The notes under the pieces: model-generated
What the model was told of the DNA's origin: nothing
What the model saw: the letters and a program-made list of their open reading frames with translations, nothing else
Databases searched by the model: none
Part shown: piece after piece, positions 1 to 7,632 of the stretch
Layout of the letters: each line of letters starts with the position of its first letter
Numbering within the stretch: the stretch's first letter is position 1
Source: Ardenticatenales bacterium
GTDB lineage: Bacteria > Chloroflexota > Anaerolineae > Ardenticatenales > Ardenticatenaceae
Direction of reading: 5' to 3'
Length of the DNA stretch: 8,862 nt
Assembly: GCA_013812995.1 (NCBI GenBank)
Contig: JACCSL010000882.1
Coordinates: 1 to 8,862 of the forward strand
Translations under genes and position numbers: made by a program

Positions 1-759
1 GGCACAGCGGGGACGAGCGAGGAGGCGATTCGCTATGGGTGGAACTACGCCATCCTGCTCGCGAAGGGGCCGTCGAAGGATGCCCTCGTGCCCAGCCCGA
101 TGATGCGCGCCATGCAGAATGGGCAGATGGCTCGCCTGGAGGAGTTGACCCGCATCCCCTCCGATGTGCAGGACACACTCATCACCATCCTGTCGGAAAA
201 GCTGCTGCCCATCCCGGAACTCAACTCCGAGGTGCAGGCGACCAAAGGCTTCAATGTTATTGCTACGGCCAACAACCGGGACCGGGGTGTGAACGAGCTG
301 TCCAGCGCGCTCAAGCGTCGCTTCAACACCGTGATTCTGCCCGTGCCGGAAAATGAGGAGGAAGAAGTCTCCATCGTGCAGCAGCGCGTGGAGAGCCTGG
401 GGCGCGCCCTGGAGCTGCCTGCGGAGCCCCCGGCGCTGGAGGAGATTCGCCGCGTGGTCATGGTCTTCCGCGAGCTACGCAGCGGTGTCACCGCCGATGG
501 TAAGACGAAGCTCAAGTCGCCCAGCGGCAACCTGAGCCCCGCCGAGGCGATCTCCGTGGTCAACAGCGGCATGGCGCTGGCCGCGCACTTCGGGGATGGA
601 ACAATGCGAGCCCATGACATGGCCGCCGGGCTGGTGGGCGCAATCGTCAAGGATCCCATCCAGGACCGCGTGGTGTGGCTGGAATATCTTGAAACGGTCG
701 TCAAGGAGCGCGACGGCTGGAAGGACCTGTACCGGGCGTGCCGCGACGTGATGTCATAA
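1..759 (+). CDS. MoxR-type AAA+ ATPase, C-terminal part (5' end outside window)
   Basis: The frame is open from base 1, so the start codon and Walker A loop lie upstream of the window; 252 codons remain. Numbering from the first visible codon, a Walker B-like segment sits at 43-49 (M-A-R-L-E-E-L) followed by TRIPSDVQDTL, which matches the MoxR pattern 'hhhhDEhnR.p..vQ.aLL'. A sensor-1 strand follows (NVIATANNRDRG, Asn91/Asn92), then the arginine-finger segment ALKRRFN (Arg106/Arg107). The rest is a helical lid domain. MoxR ATPases are hexameric chaperone-like motors that work with VWA-domain partners, and such a partner is encoded three genes downstream (3244-4440). The first acidic residue of Walker B is Glu where MoxR proteins normally have Asp. 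The gene ends 26 bases before the next ORF, so they are very likely cotranscribed. The family call is firm; the substrate cannot be read from the sequence. Confidence 0.9.
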   Translation, partial: GTAGTSEEAIRYGWNYAILLAKGPSKDALVPSPMMRAMQNGQMARLEELTRIPSDVQDTLITILSEKLLPIPELNSEVQATKGFNVIATANNRDRGVNELSSALKRRFNTVILPVPENEEEEVSIVQQRVESLGRALELPAEPPALEEIRRVVMVFRELRSGVTADGKTKLKSPSGNLSPAEAISVVNSGMALAAHFGDGTMRAHDMAAGLVGAIVKDPIQDRVVWLEYLETVVKERDGWKDLYRACRDVMS

Positions 760-785
760 GCCGCAAAAATCCTTGAGGAGTTGTT

Positions 786-3098
786 ATGTCCCAACCCAAC
801 CCGATTCATATTTTCGGCATTCGCCATCACGGCCCCGGCTCGGCGCGCAGCCTACGGCAGGCACTGGAAACCCTCCAACCCGACATCATTCTGGTGGAGG
901 GGCCGCCGGATGCAGCGGGCGTCTTGCCCTTGCTGATCCATGAAGAGATGCAGCCGCCCGTTGCGCTGCTGATCTACGTGCCGGGCGAGGCGGGGCGCGC
1001 GGTGTATTATCCCTTTGCTATCTTCTCGCCTGAGTGGCAGGCCATGCACTTTGGCATGTCCAACCAGATTCCTGTGCGCTTCATGGACCTCCCGCAGACT
1101 CACCAGTTGGCGATGGTGCCGCCCGCGCCCCCACCGAGCGATGAGGCAGTGCCACCGGCAGAGGCCCCGGAGGGCGAGGCGCAGCCAGAGCCAGCGCCGC
1201 AGCCCGGTGCCGACATTGCCAGCGACCCGCTAGGAGCCATCGCACGGGCGGCGGGCTACAGCGACGGGGAGCGCTGGTGGGAGCACATGGTGGAGCATCG
1301 CCGCGACAGTGCCGACCTCTTTGCTGCGATTCTGGAAACGATGACCGCCCTGCGCCAGTCCGCGCCCCCCACCGAGGACCCCATTGAGATTCTGCGCGAG
1401 GCGCACATGCGGCAGACCATTCGCGCCGCGCAACGCGAGGGGTTCCAGAAGATCGCGGTGGTCTGCGGGGCCTGGCATGGTCCCGCGCTGGCGGAGATGC
1501 CGCCTGCCAAAGAGGATGCCGACCTGCTCAAGGGGCTGCCGAAGGTCAAGGTGGAGTCCACCTGGGTGCCCTGGACGCATGGCCGGCTCGCCTTCGATAG
1601 TGGCTATGGGGCCGGCATTGAGTCGCCCGGCTGGTATCACCATCTCTGGAGCGTCAACGATCAGGTTGTCACTCGCTGGATGACGCGTGTGGCGCGACTC
1701 CTGCGCGCCGAGGACCTCGATGCCTCCTCCGCGCATGTCATTGAGGCGGTGCGCCTTGCGGAGTCGTTGGCCGCCATTCGGGACCGCCCACTGCCCGGCC
1801 TGCCGGAGCTGAACGAGGCCACCCAGGCCATCCTCTGCTTCGGCGACGATATGCCGATGCAGCTCATCCACGAGAAGCTCATTGTGGGGGAGCTGCTGGG
1901 CGAGGTGCCGGACGAGACGCCAATGGTCCCGCTGCAACAGGACTTGCGCCGCCTTCAGAAGCGGCTGCGGATGCCCGCCGACGCCGCACCGAAGCAGTAT
2001 GACCTCGACCAGCGCAAACCCAGCGATCTGGAGCGCAGCTATCTGCTCCATCGCCTCAATCTGCTTGGCATTCCCTGGGGCAAAAAGCAGCGGGGGAAGG
2101 GGATAAAGCACAAGGGCACCTTCTGGGAACACTGGGTAGTTCAGTGGAAGCCAGAATTTGCGGTGTCGCTCATTGAGGCCAGTCTGTGGGGGCCAACGGT
2201 GATTGAGGCGACGGTTGCCTATGCCCGCGACCGCGCGGACAATGCGCCGGACCTTCCCACCCTCACCACACTTCTGAACGAGTCGCTGCTGGCTGACCTG
2301 CCAGAGGCCATCCAACATATCATGGAACGGGTTCAGGCCGAGGCGGCGCTCACCAGCGATGTCACCCACCTGATGGGGGCGCTGCCGCCCCTTGCCAGCG
2401 TGCTGCGCTACGGCAACGTGCGCCAGACCGACACCTCGATGGTCCACCATGTCGTAGATGGGCTGGTCGCGCGCATCTGCATTGGCCTGCCCGGCGCGTG
2501 CGCCTCGCTGAACGATGAGGCCGCCGCGCAGATGTTCGAGCAGATGCTGGAGGTGCACAGCGCCATTTCCCTGCTGCAAAACGAGGAGCATCTCAAGGAG
2601 TGGCATAGCACCCTGACGCATCTCGCTGACATGCAGGGTCTGCACGGCCTGCTGGCCGGGCGCTGCTGCCGTCTCCTTCTGGACCTGGGCAACTTCACCA
2701 CCGAGGATGTGGTCAAGCGTATGAGCCTGGCGCTCTCCGCCGCGCGGAGCCTGGTCAACCCCGGCCCCGCGCAACCTAGCACCGCCGTGGAGCACGCGGG
2801 CGCATGGGTCGAGGGCTTCTTGAGGGGCAGTGGCATCATTCTGCTCCACGACAACGCACTCTGGCAGGTGCTGGATGATTGGGTGAACGCCCTGAATGGT
2901 GCAACCTTCATCCAACTGCTGCCACTCCTGCGCCGTACCTTCTCAACCTTCAGCCCGCCGGAGCGCCGCCAGATGGGCGAGCGCGCCAAGCGCGGCACGC
3001 TGCCCGGCAGCAAGCGCGCCCAATTTTCCGCCGATGCCTTCGACAGCGAGCGCGCCGAGCAGATTTTGCCCATCGTCGCGCAACTCCTGGGGTTATGA
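786..3098 (+). CDS. DUF5682-type protein of a MoxR/VWA operon, with TIKI/TraB-like N-terminal motifs
   Basis: This is a 770-aa cytosolic-looking protein with no signal peptide or membrane segment. The start at 786 is set by GAGGAG at 775-780, five bases upstream. Residues 9-42 read IFGIRHHGPGS, then PDIILVEGPPD: a GxxH (Gly11-His14), a Ser19 and a Glu38. A second GxxH in a hydrophobic strand is VVCGAWHGP (Gly228-His231). A Pro/Glu/Ala-rich linker occupies about 111-146. Further blocks that look conserved are YDLDQRKPSDLERSYLLHRL (405-424), the Trp-rich TFWEHW (445-450) and FSPPERRQMGER near the C-terminus (722-733). From memory, DUF5682 proteins of about this size sit in operons with MoxR and VWA genes, often with SWIM zinc-finger and DUF5691 genes; those two could lie upstream of the window. 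The paired GxxH motifs plus Glu resemble the TIKI/TraB/EreA/ChaN superfamily, so a metal-dependent hydrolase or protease role is possible but inferred. The stop overlaps the next start. Confidence 0.75.
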   Translation: MSQPNPIHIFGIRHHGPGSARSLRQALETLQPDIILVEGPPDAAGVLPLLIHEEMQPPVALLIYVPGEAGRAVYYPFAIFSPEWQAMHFGMSNQIPVRFMDLPQTHQLAMVPPAPPPSDEAVPPAEAPEGEAQPEPAPQPGADIASDPLGAIARAAGYSDGERWWEHMVEHRRDSADLFAAILETMTALRQSAPPTEDPIEILREAHMRQTIRAAQREGFQKIAVVCGAWHGPALAEMPPAKEDADLLKGLPKVKVESTWVPWTHGRLAFDSGYGAGIESPGWYHHLWSVNDQVVTRWMTRVARLLRAEDLDASSAHVIEAVRLAESLAAIRDRPLPGLPELNEATQAILCFGDDMPMQLIHEKLIVGELLGEVPDETPMVPLQQDLRRLQKRLRMPADAAPKQYDLDQRKPSDLERSYLLHRLNLLGIPWGKKQRGKGIKHKGTFWEHWVVQWKPEFAVSLIEASLWGPTVIEATVAYARDRADNAPDLPTLTTLLNESLLADLPEAIQHIMERVQAEAALTSDVTHLMGALPPLASVLRYGNVRQTDTSMVHHVVDGLVARICIGLPGACASLNDEAAAQMFEQMLEVHSAISLLQNEEHLKEWHSTLTHLADMQGLHGLLAGRCCRLLLDLGNFTTEDVVKRMSLALSAARSLVNPGPAQPSTAVEHAGAWVEGFLRGSGIILLHDNALWQVLDDWVNALNGATFIQLLPLLRRTFSTFSPPERRQMGERAKRGTLPGSKRAQFSADAFDSERAEQILPIVAQLLGL

Positions 3099-3247
3099 TG
3101 AACGTCACACAATGGGAAGCCCTGATGACGCGCTGGCACGAGAAGCTGACCTCGGGATGGCGGGGGCATCCGGGGGCGACGGAGGAGCAGATTCAGCAGG
3201 CGGCCGCGCAGAGTCGCTGGTTTTTGAACGAGGAGAAAGTTTCATGA
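3095..3247 (+). CDS. Small 50-aa protein of unknown function, translationally coupled
   Basis: The ORF starts at an ATGATG whose first ATG (3095) overlaps the TGA of the upstream gene (3096-3098). Its own TGA (3245-3247) overlaps the ATG of the VWA gene (3244). The second ATG at 3098 would give 49 aa. Only a weak GGGG stretch precedes it, so translation probably depends on termination of the upstream gene. The product is Trp-rich at the N-terminus (QWEALMTRWHEKL) and then reads PGATEEQIQQAAAQ. The second segment resembles the first helix of SMI1/KNR4 (SUKH) domains, which often begin with 'P(A)TEEEI..AE..LG'. The rest of a SUKH domain is absent, so this could be a remnant, or simply an unrelated helical adaptor. 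I do not recognise a family. The exact double overlap with two well-supported genes is the main evidence that it is translated. Confidence 0.6.
   Translation: MMNVTQWEALMTRWHEKLTSGWRGHPGATEEQIQQAAAQSRWFLNEEKVS
3231..3235 (+). promoter_or_regulatory. Ribosome binding site that fixes the VWA start
   Basis: AGGAG lies eight bases upstream of the ATG at 3244. The VWA frame stays open for about 350 bases further upstream, so this site, together with the ATGA overlap, decides the start. The upstream extension would overlap the DUF5682 gene and has no family-like sequence. Confidence 0.75.
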
Positions 3248-4440
3248 CGCAACAGGTCGAGAACGAACGGCTCCGCCGCTGGCGGCTCCTACTGGGCGGC
3301 GGCGAGTGTGACGGGACAGGCTACAGCCTTCAGGGGCGGGGCCGGGGTCAAGGGCCGGGGTTTGGCGACTCGGACCAGGAAATGGACCAGGCGCTGGAGG
3401 CGCTGTACGACTCGGACCGCCGGGGCGGGCTGGGCAGCTCTGCGCCCAACGTGGCGCGCTGGCTGGGGGACATTCGCAAGTATTTTCCCTCCTCCGTGGT
3501 GCGCGTCATGCAGCAGGATGCGCTGGACCGGCTGAACCTGCGCCAGATGCTGCTCGAACCGGAGTTGCTGGAGGCCGTCGAGCCGGATGTCCACCTCGTC
3601 GCTAACCTGCTCTCGCTGAGCAGCGTGATGCCCGGCAAGACCAAGGAAACGGCACGGCGCGTTGTGCAGCACGTCGTGGACGAACTGATGCGGCGACTGG
3701 CCAACGAGATGCGCCAGGCGGTCATCGGCAGCCTGAACCGTGCCACCCGCAACCGTCGCCCGAAACACACAGAGATAGACTGGCACCGCACCATCCGCGC
3801 CAACCTCAAACACTACCAGCCCGACTATAAGAGCATCGTCCCCGAGACGCGCATCGGCTATGGGCGCAGGCGCTCCTCGCTGCGCGATATTATTCTCTGC
3901 ATCGACCAGAGCGGCTCGATGGCAACCTCAGTGGTGTATGCCAGTATCTTCGGCGCGGTGCTTGCCTCGCTGCCCGCCGTTACGACACAGATGATCGTTT
4001 TCGACACCGCCGTGGTTGATCTGACCGCGAATCTGAACGATCCTGTGGAACTTCTCTTCGGGACGATGCTGGGCGGTGGCACCGACATCAACCTGGCTCT
4101 GGCGTACTGCCAGGGGCTGGTTCGCCGCCCGCAGGAGACCATCCTGGTACTCATCAGCGACCTGTACGAGGGGGGAAACCGCAGTGAGATGCTCAGCCGC
4201 ACGGCGACGCTGGTCGCCTCGGGAGTCCAGGTCATCGCGCTGCTGGCGCTGAACGACGATGGCGCGCCCAGTTACGACCACAGTATCGCAGCAGAGATGG
4301 CGGCGATGGGGGTGCCCTCCTTTGCCTGCACCCCGGACCTCTTCCCCGATCTCATGGCGGCGGCACTCAGCCGCCAGGACCTTGGCTCCTGGGCCGCGTC
4401 CAACAGCATCGTGACAGCCTCCGGCCATCGAAGACGGTAG
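3244..4440 (+). CDS. VWA-domain protein, CoxE-like MoxR partner
   Basis: The product is 398 aa. The N-terminus is basic and then Gly-rich (about residues 18-40), followed by a helical region and a segment containing Asp179-Trp180 just before a basic stretch (GYGRRRSS). The C-terminal VWA domain starts near 215 and carries a complete MIDAS: DQSGS (Asp221, Ser223, Ser225), GGGTDI (Thr280) and ISDLYEGG (Asp306). This layout, a long helical N-terminus plus a C-terminal VWA with MIDAS, is that of CoxE/NorD/ViaA-type proteins, which bind a client or metal-dependent ligand and are driven by a cognate MoxR ATPase. The MoxR gene at the left edge of the operon is the obvious partner. No signal peptide or membrane segment is visible, so it probably acts in the cytosol. 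It is the last gene of the operon and converges on the helicase gene with 8 bases between the stops. The VWA call is firm; the client is unknown. Confidence 0.92.
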   Translation: MTQQVENERLRRWRLLLGGGECDGTGYSLQGRGRGQGPGFGDSDQEMDQALEALYDSDRRGGLGSSAPNVARWLGDIRKYFPSSVVRVMQQDALDRLNLRQMLLEPELLEAVEPDVHLVANLLSLSSVMPGKTKETARRVVQHVVDELMRRLANEMRQAVIGSLNRATRNRRPKHTEIDWHRTIRANLKHYQPDYKSIVPETRIGYGRRRSSLRDIILCIDQSGSMATSVVYASIFGAVLASLPAVTTQMIVFDTAVVDLTANLNDPVELLFGTMLGGGTDINLALAYCQGLVRRPQETILVLISDLYEGGNRSEMLSRTATLVASGVQVIALLALNDDGAPSYDHSIAAEMAAMGVPSFACTPDLFPDLMAAALSRQDLGSWAASNSIVTASGHRRR

Positions 4441-4448
4441 GCGTGTCC

Positions 4449-7400
4449 CTAGCGCCAGATGCGCTTGGTGCGTCGCTCGATCTGGGTTCCACTCTGTCGA
4501 GCGGCGCGCAGCCGCTCTACCGCGCTGGCGCGCTGCAGGAACAGTGCCTCGCCGGGCGAGACATGGAGTTGCCACGCGTCCTCAAAGGCCCGCACCCGCT
4601 CCGCCCGGTTCCCCAACTCCTGGGGGACCGGGTGCCAGGCAGCGACCTCGCCCGCCCACCGATTCGTGGCCCATTGGAGCCAACGCCAGAGTTTTCCGAC
4701 CGGATGATCGGGCAAAACCAGCTCGTAGCGGGGAATCATGTATCGGAACTCGTCGGTAATGGGGCCAAGCAGCTCTGCCATCGCGCGCGAAAAGCGTTCC
4801 ACGTTCGTGGGGTCTTGATCCTCCAGCCAGACCCGCACAAAGCCATCCTCCCGCGTTGAGAGATGGATCGCCTCGGGAGTCAGAGAGGCAGGCAGTTGCT
4901 CTGTTCGTTGCAGTGCCTCCAGCAGCGCCAATGCCATTGCCCGAATCGTGGTCTCGGCGCTGGCGCTGAGGAAACGCTGCCCCACACCACGCAAGAAAAG
5001 GAGTAGGGAGCGCCCCACCAATCCAACGGAAAGCAGGAGCCAGGTGAGTGCAATCCCCACCCGGATCGCCCCGATTTGAAAGCCACCCGAGAACAGCGCC
5101 TCCGCCAGTGCCTGGGCCAGGCCGCTCAGGAGTCCTACCACCACGGGCGTCATGGCAATGGCGACGACACCCGCCGCCCCCAACGCGGCCAATCCTCTGA
5201 CATCCAGCCCGGCCTGGCTGCGACGCGCGCTACCAATGCTTGAGACGGTGAGGGGACGCTCCGGGTAGCGCAGGTCCAGGGCTCCAATTTCTATATTCTC
5301 GTAGGGAGTCCCGACCTGCCATAGCCCGTGTACTTTGTCGCGCCGTCCGGCCCGCGCCAGCATCTCCGCGTTGATGCGCTCCCGTTCCGCGCCCAGCTCC
5401 GCGCCCCCGACCTCGTGTAGCAGCGGGTGGACATGGCCCACGCCCACCTCGATAATCCCATCATCCGACACGCCAAAGAACGTGTCGTGCTTGCGAACGA
5501 AGCGGTCGTAATCCTGCATCCCCTTCTCGAAGCCAGGCGCGATGCAGACCACGTCCCAATTGTTGGCAGCCTTCTCCTCCCACGCCGGATCGAGACGAAT
5601 AGCACGCCCGCGAAGCTGGTTGACGGAGGCAAAGGTCGTCGCATAGGTCAAATCGATGAAGGTGTTGAGCGCGAGCGCGTCCCACCCCTCCCCCAGAAGC
5701 GCCCGCGTGCCAACGAGGCAGCGCGTTACGCCCCGCTCAAGCAGCGAGGTTACCATCGCGACATAGCTTCCCGTCCGCCAGCCCTGCCCGGAGCCCAGGA
5801 TGCGATGAAAACTCGCCCCCTCGACCAGTTCATCCTGGAGCGTGACATCCAGCTCGTGCTCCGTGAACCACGCCCGCGCCGCCGCCATGAACACTTCCGC
5901 GACTTTGTCATCGCAGAGCAGGGTCTTGCCAGTGACGAGCACGGGGCGCAGCTCCTCTTCCAGGTCGCTCTGCGCCAGGAGCCGCATCATGCCCAGCGCA
6001 CTCTCGGCGTCGGGGTCGAGGACGCCCGAGAGATCCCGCAGCACGGTGGCGCTGGAGCGCTCGAAGTCCGTGATGATAACCGCGCGCAGCCGCTCGCCTA
6101 TCGCCTGCCACTCCTGGCGGAGAATCGTCAGTGCCGCGTGCTGCTTGGAGCTAGAGAGAGATAGCAGTCGGTCCACGGGCGCGGTGGTGCGCCGAAAACC
6201 GCTCTCGGTGAGGCTATAACCCAGCGAGCGCCCCGCCGCTTTCAACTCACGATAAAGGGCTTGGTTCTCTGGCTCCTGCGAGAGCTTGAGGGAGCGTAAC
6301 GCAAAATCGGCGATGAGGCGCAGGCGATCCTCCATTGTCAGGGGGTCGATCATCTCGCGGGTGAGTTGGACCTGCTCTGGCACTTCCCAGCCATGCGCCA
6401 GGAACCAGCGCACCCCTGCCACGGCCAGCGTGTGCCGCCGCGTCGTGAACTCCTCCCAGGTCAGCGCCGTGCCCGCCTCGCTGCGCGGCTCCTTGATGCG
6501 GCTCTCGATCCAGCGGTCAAGGCGACCTGCCTCGTTCAGTCGTGTCTGTAGCTGGGTCCAGTGGAGGTGCTGGCTGGCAATGAAACGCATCTCTTCCGGG
6601 GTTGGGGTGGTGAGGTACACCAGATCCTGGAAGGGCGCGAGGTCGCCATCGCGCACTACGGCGGGGGTTGGCACCTGGAAATCAATCTCGCCCACGAGGT
6701 CCAGGTAGCGCACCAGCTCGCGATTCGAGCGGTCCACGGGTGGCGTCGCGGTGAGCCCGATGACGATGGCATTGGGCAGGCGGCGGAGGAGCGCGCCCAA
6801 CAGGATCGCCCAGCTTCCGGTCAGGTGATGACACTCGTCCAGAACGACCGTGCTTGTGCCGCGCACCACCAGCGCCTCCATCAGCGCCCGCGCCGAGGGA
6901 TGGAGCAGCGTCACGGCGTCGAACTCTGGCTCTTCGAGCAGGCGGCGGCGCACCCTGGCGCGGTAGCGAAGCAACTCCTCGCGGTAACTGTCCGGGTTAC
7001 CCTGGCGAAGCGCCTCCAGCCGCTCGACATCGCCCACCTCCTCGGCCCAGAGAGCGCGCGCTAGATCGTCAAGTACCTCGGTCTCGCGCGTTGCGACCGT
7101 CATGCTCTGGTAGGTGAGGGAAAGAATCGGTGGCAGCGGCTCGCGCAGGTGCTCGGCCACGATCTGGCTGGCGGAGAGAGAGCCAGCCGTGGGGAGAAAG
7201 AAGCGCACCTTGTCCGCCCACTGCCGCTGGATGGCCGCGTTGGGCGAAAAAATCACAGCCGGAGCCCCCAGGCGGCGAATCAACTCCAGGCCCAGAATCG
7301 TCTTCCCGGAGCCCGGCGGTGCCACGAGATGCCAGCGCCGCCCCGCCGCGCTATTCGTTGCCAGCGCCTGCTCCGCCACCTCAATGGCGCGGCGCTGATA

Positions 7401-7460
7401 CGGACGCAGCGTGAGCTGGCAATGGAGTTGGGCGAGGAGAGGGTGGGGTGGGGTGGTCAT
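4449..7460 (-). CDS. DExH superfamily-2 helicase with a C-terminal hydrophobic hairpin
   Basis: From the ATG at 7460 the product is 1003 aa. The helicase core is complete: LRPYQRRAI (near 18-26), Walker A APPGSGKT (47-54), motif Ia AVIFSPN, TYQSM, Walker B DECHH (208-212), motif III LTATPP, then the second RecA domain ending in GTRALLGEGWD and QLRGRAIR (615-622, motif VI with arginine fingers). It should use ATP to move on or remodel nucleic acid. A pair of hydrophobic stretches follows at about 756-790 and 796-823, each long enough to span a membrane, and then a soluble C-terminal domain with WHPVPQELG and a basic tail. The combination of helicase and membrane hairpin is unusual. The frame continues upstream to a TTG at 7517, but that extension is translated 7-bp repeat, so I reject it; ATG at 7475 is a second option. 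No Shine-Dalgarno precedes 7460, and a leaderless mRNA fits better. A role in nucleic-acid surveillance or defence is speculation. Confidence 0.85.
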   Translation of the reverse strand: MTTPPHPLLAQLHCQLTLRPYQRRAIEVAEQALATNSAAGRRWHLVAPPGSGKTILGLELIRRLGAPAVIFSPNAAIQRQWADKVRFFLPTAGSLSASQIVAEHLREPLPPILSLTYQSMTVATRETEVLDDLARALWAEEVGDVERLEALRQGNPDSYREELLRYRARVRRRLLEEPEFDAVTLLHPSARALMEALVVRGTSTVVLDECHHLTGSWAILLGALLRRLPNAIVIGLTATPPVDRSNRELVRYLDLVGEIDFQVPTPAVVRDGDLAPFQDLVYLTTPTPEEMRFIASQHLHWTQLQTRLNEAGRLDRWIESRIKEPRSEAGTALTWEEFTTRRHTLAVAGVRWFLAHGWEVPEQVQLTREMIDPLTMEDRLRLIADFALRSLKLSQEPENQALYRELKAAGRSLGYSLTESGFRRTTAPVDRLLSLSSSKQHAALTILRQEWQAIGERLRAVIITDFERSSATVLRDLSGVLDPDAESALGMMRLLAQSDLEEELRPVLVTGKTLLCDDKVAEVFMAAARAWFTEHELDVTLQDELVEGASFHRILGSGQGWRTGSYVAMVTSLLERGVTRCLVGTRALLGEGWDALALNTFIDLTYATTFASVNQLRGRAIRLDPAWEEKAANNWDVVCIAPGFEKGMQDYDRFVRKHDTFFGVSDDGIIEVGVGHVHPLLHEVGGAELGAERERINAEMLARAGRRDKVHGLWQVGTPYENIEIGALDLRYPERPLTVSSIGSARRSQAGLDVRGLAALGAAGVVAIAMTPVVVGLLSGLAQALAEALFSGGFQIGAIRVGIALTWLLLSVGLVGRSLLLFLRGVGQRFLSASAETTIRAMALALLEALQRTEQLPASLTPEAIHLSTREDGFVRVWLEDQDPTNVERFSRAMAELLGPITDEFRYMIPRYELVLPDHPVGKLWRWLQWATNRWAGEVAAWHPVPQELGNRAERVRAFEDAWQLHVSPGEALFLQRASAVERLRAARQSGTQIERRTKRIWR

Positions 7461-7466
7461 GGGAGG

Positions 7467-7496
7467 AGTGTACATGAACGGAAAGGCAAAAGGCAA
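7467..7496 (-). promoter_or_regulatory. Candidate promoter for the helicase gene, giving a leaderless mRNA
   Basis: On the minus strand a -10-like TACACT (7472 to 7467) ends six bases before the ATG at 7460. A -35-like TTGCCT (7496 to 7491) lies 18 bases further upstream. Transcription starting at about 7460 would place the A of ATG at or next to +1. This agrees with the lack of any purine-rich ribosome binding site there: the bases before the ATG are pyrimidines. The -35 match is weak (4 of 6) and lies inside repeat sequence. Confidence 0.35.
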
Positions 7497-7547
7497 AGGG
7501 CAAAAGTCAAAGGGCAAAAGTCAAAAGTGACGGCAAAGGACAAAAGG
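7485..7547 (+). repeat. 7-bp tandem repeat cluster (GGCAAAA / GTCAAAA type)
   Basis: Six consecutive heptamers are readable from 7485 to 7526: GGCAAAA, GGCAAAG, GGCAAAA, GTCAAAG, GGCAAAA, GTCAAAA. Decayed units (CAAAGGA, CAAAAGG) continue to about 7547. Within it CAAAGGGCAAAAGT occurs twice in perfect tandem (7494-7507 and 7508-7521). The cluster fills the spacer between the divergent helicase and small membrane protein genes. Heptameric repeats of this general kind (STRR) are known from filamentous cyanobacteria. The same units recur in inverse orientation at 7996-8016. Confidence 0.85.
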
Positions 7548-7632
7548 AAGGGCGAAGGAACGGCGAACGGTGACAGGGGATGGCGTCGGTGCAGACCGAC
7601 GCCCGACCGAAGGCCCCCAGGAGCGACTTCCA

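Noticed and set aside
1230..2915. 561-codon open frame on the minus strand
   Set aside because: It is a shadow of the DUF5682 gene caused by high-GC codon bias. It has low-complexity composition, no family motifs, and the opposite strand has clear motifs and a ribosome binding site.
2896..3243. Upstream extension of the VWA frame
   Set aside because: It overlaps the end of the DUF5682 gene, has no family-like sequence, and the ATG at 3244 has AGGAG at proper spacing and an ATGA overlap.
5427..6164. 245-codon open frame on the plus strand inside the helicase gene
   Set aside because: It is antisense to the conserved helicase domain, has no motifs and no ribosome binding site; a composition artefact.
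7461..7517. N-terminal extension of the helicase from a TTG at 7517
   Set aside because: The extra residues are just translated heptamer repeat (Pro/Phe-rich), with no ribosome binding site.
7570..7632. GTG start at 7570 for the small membrane protein
   Set aside because: The extension is polar with no conserved look; the ATG at 7633 has a proper AGGAG and leads directly into the hydrophobic segments.
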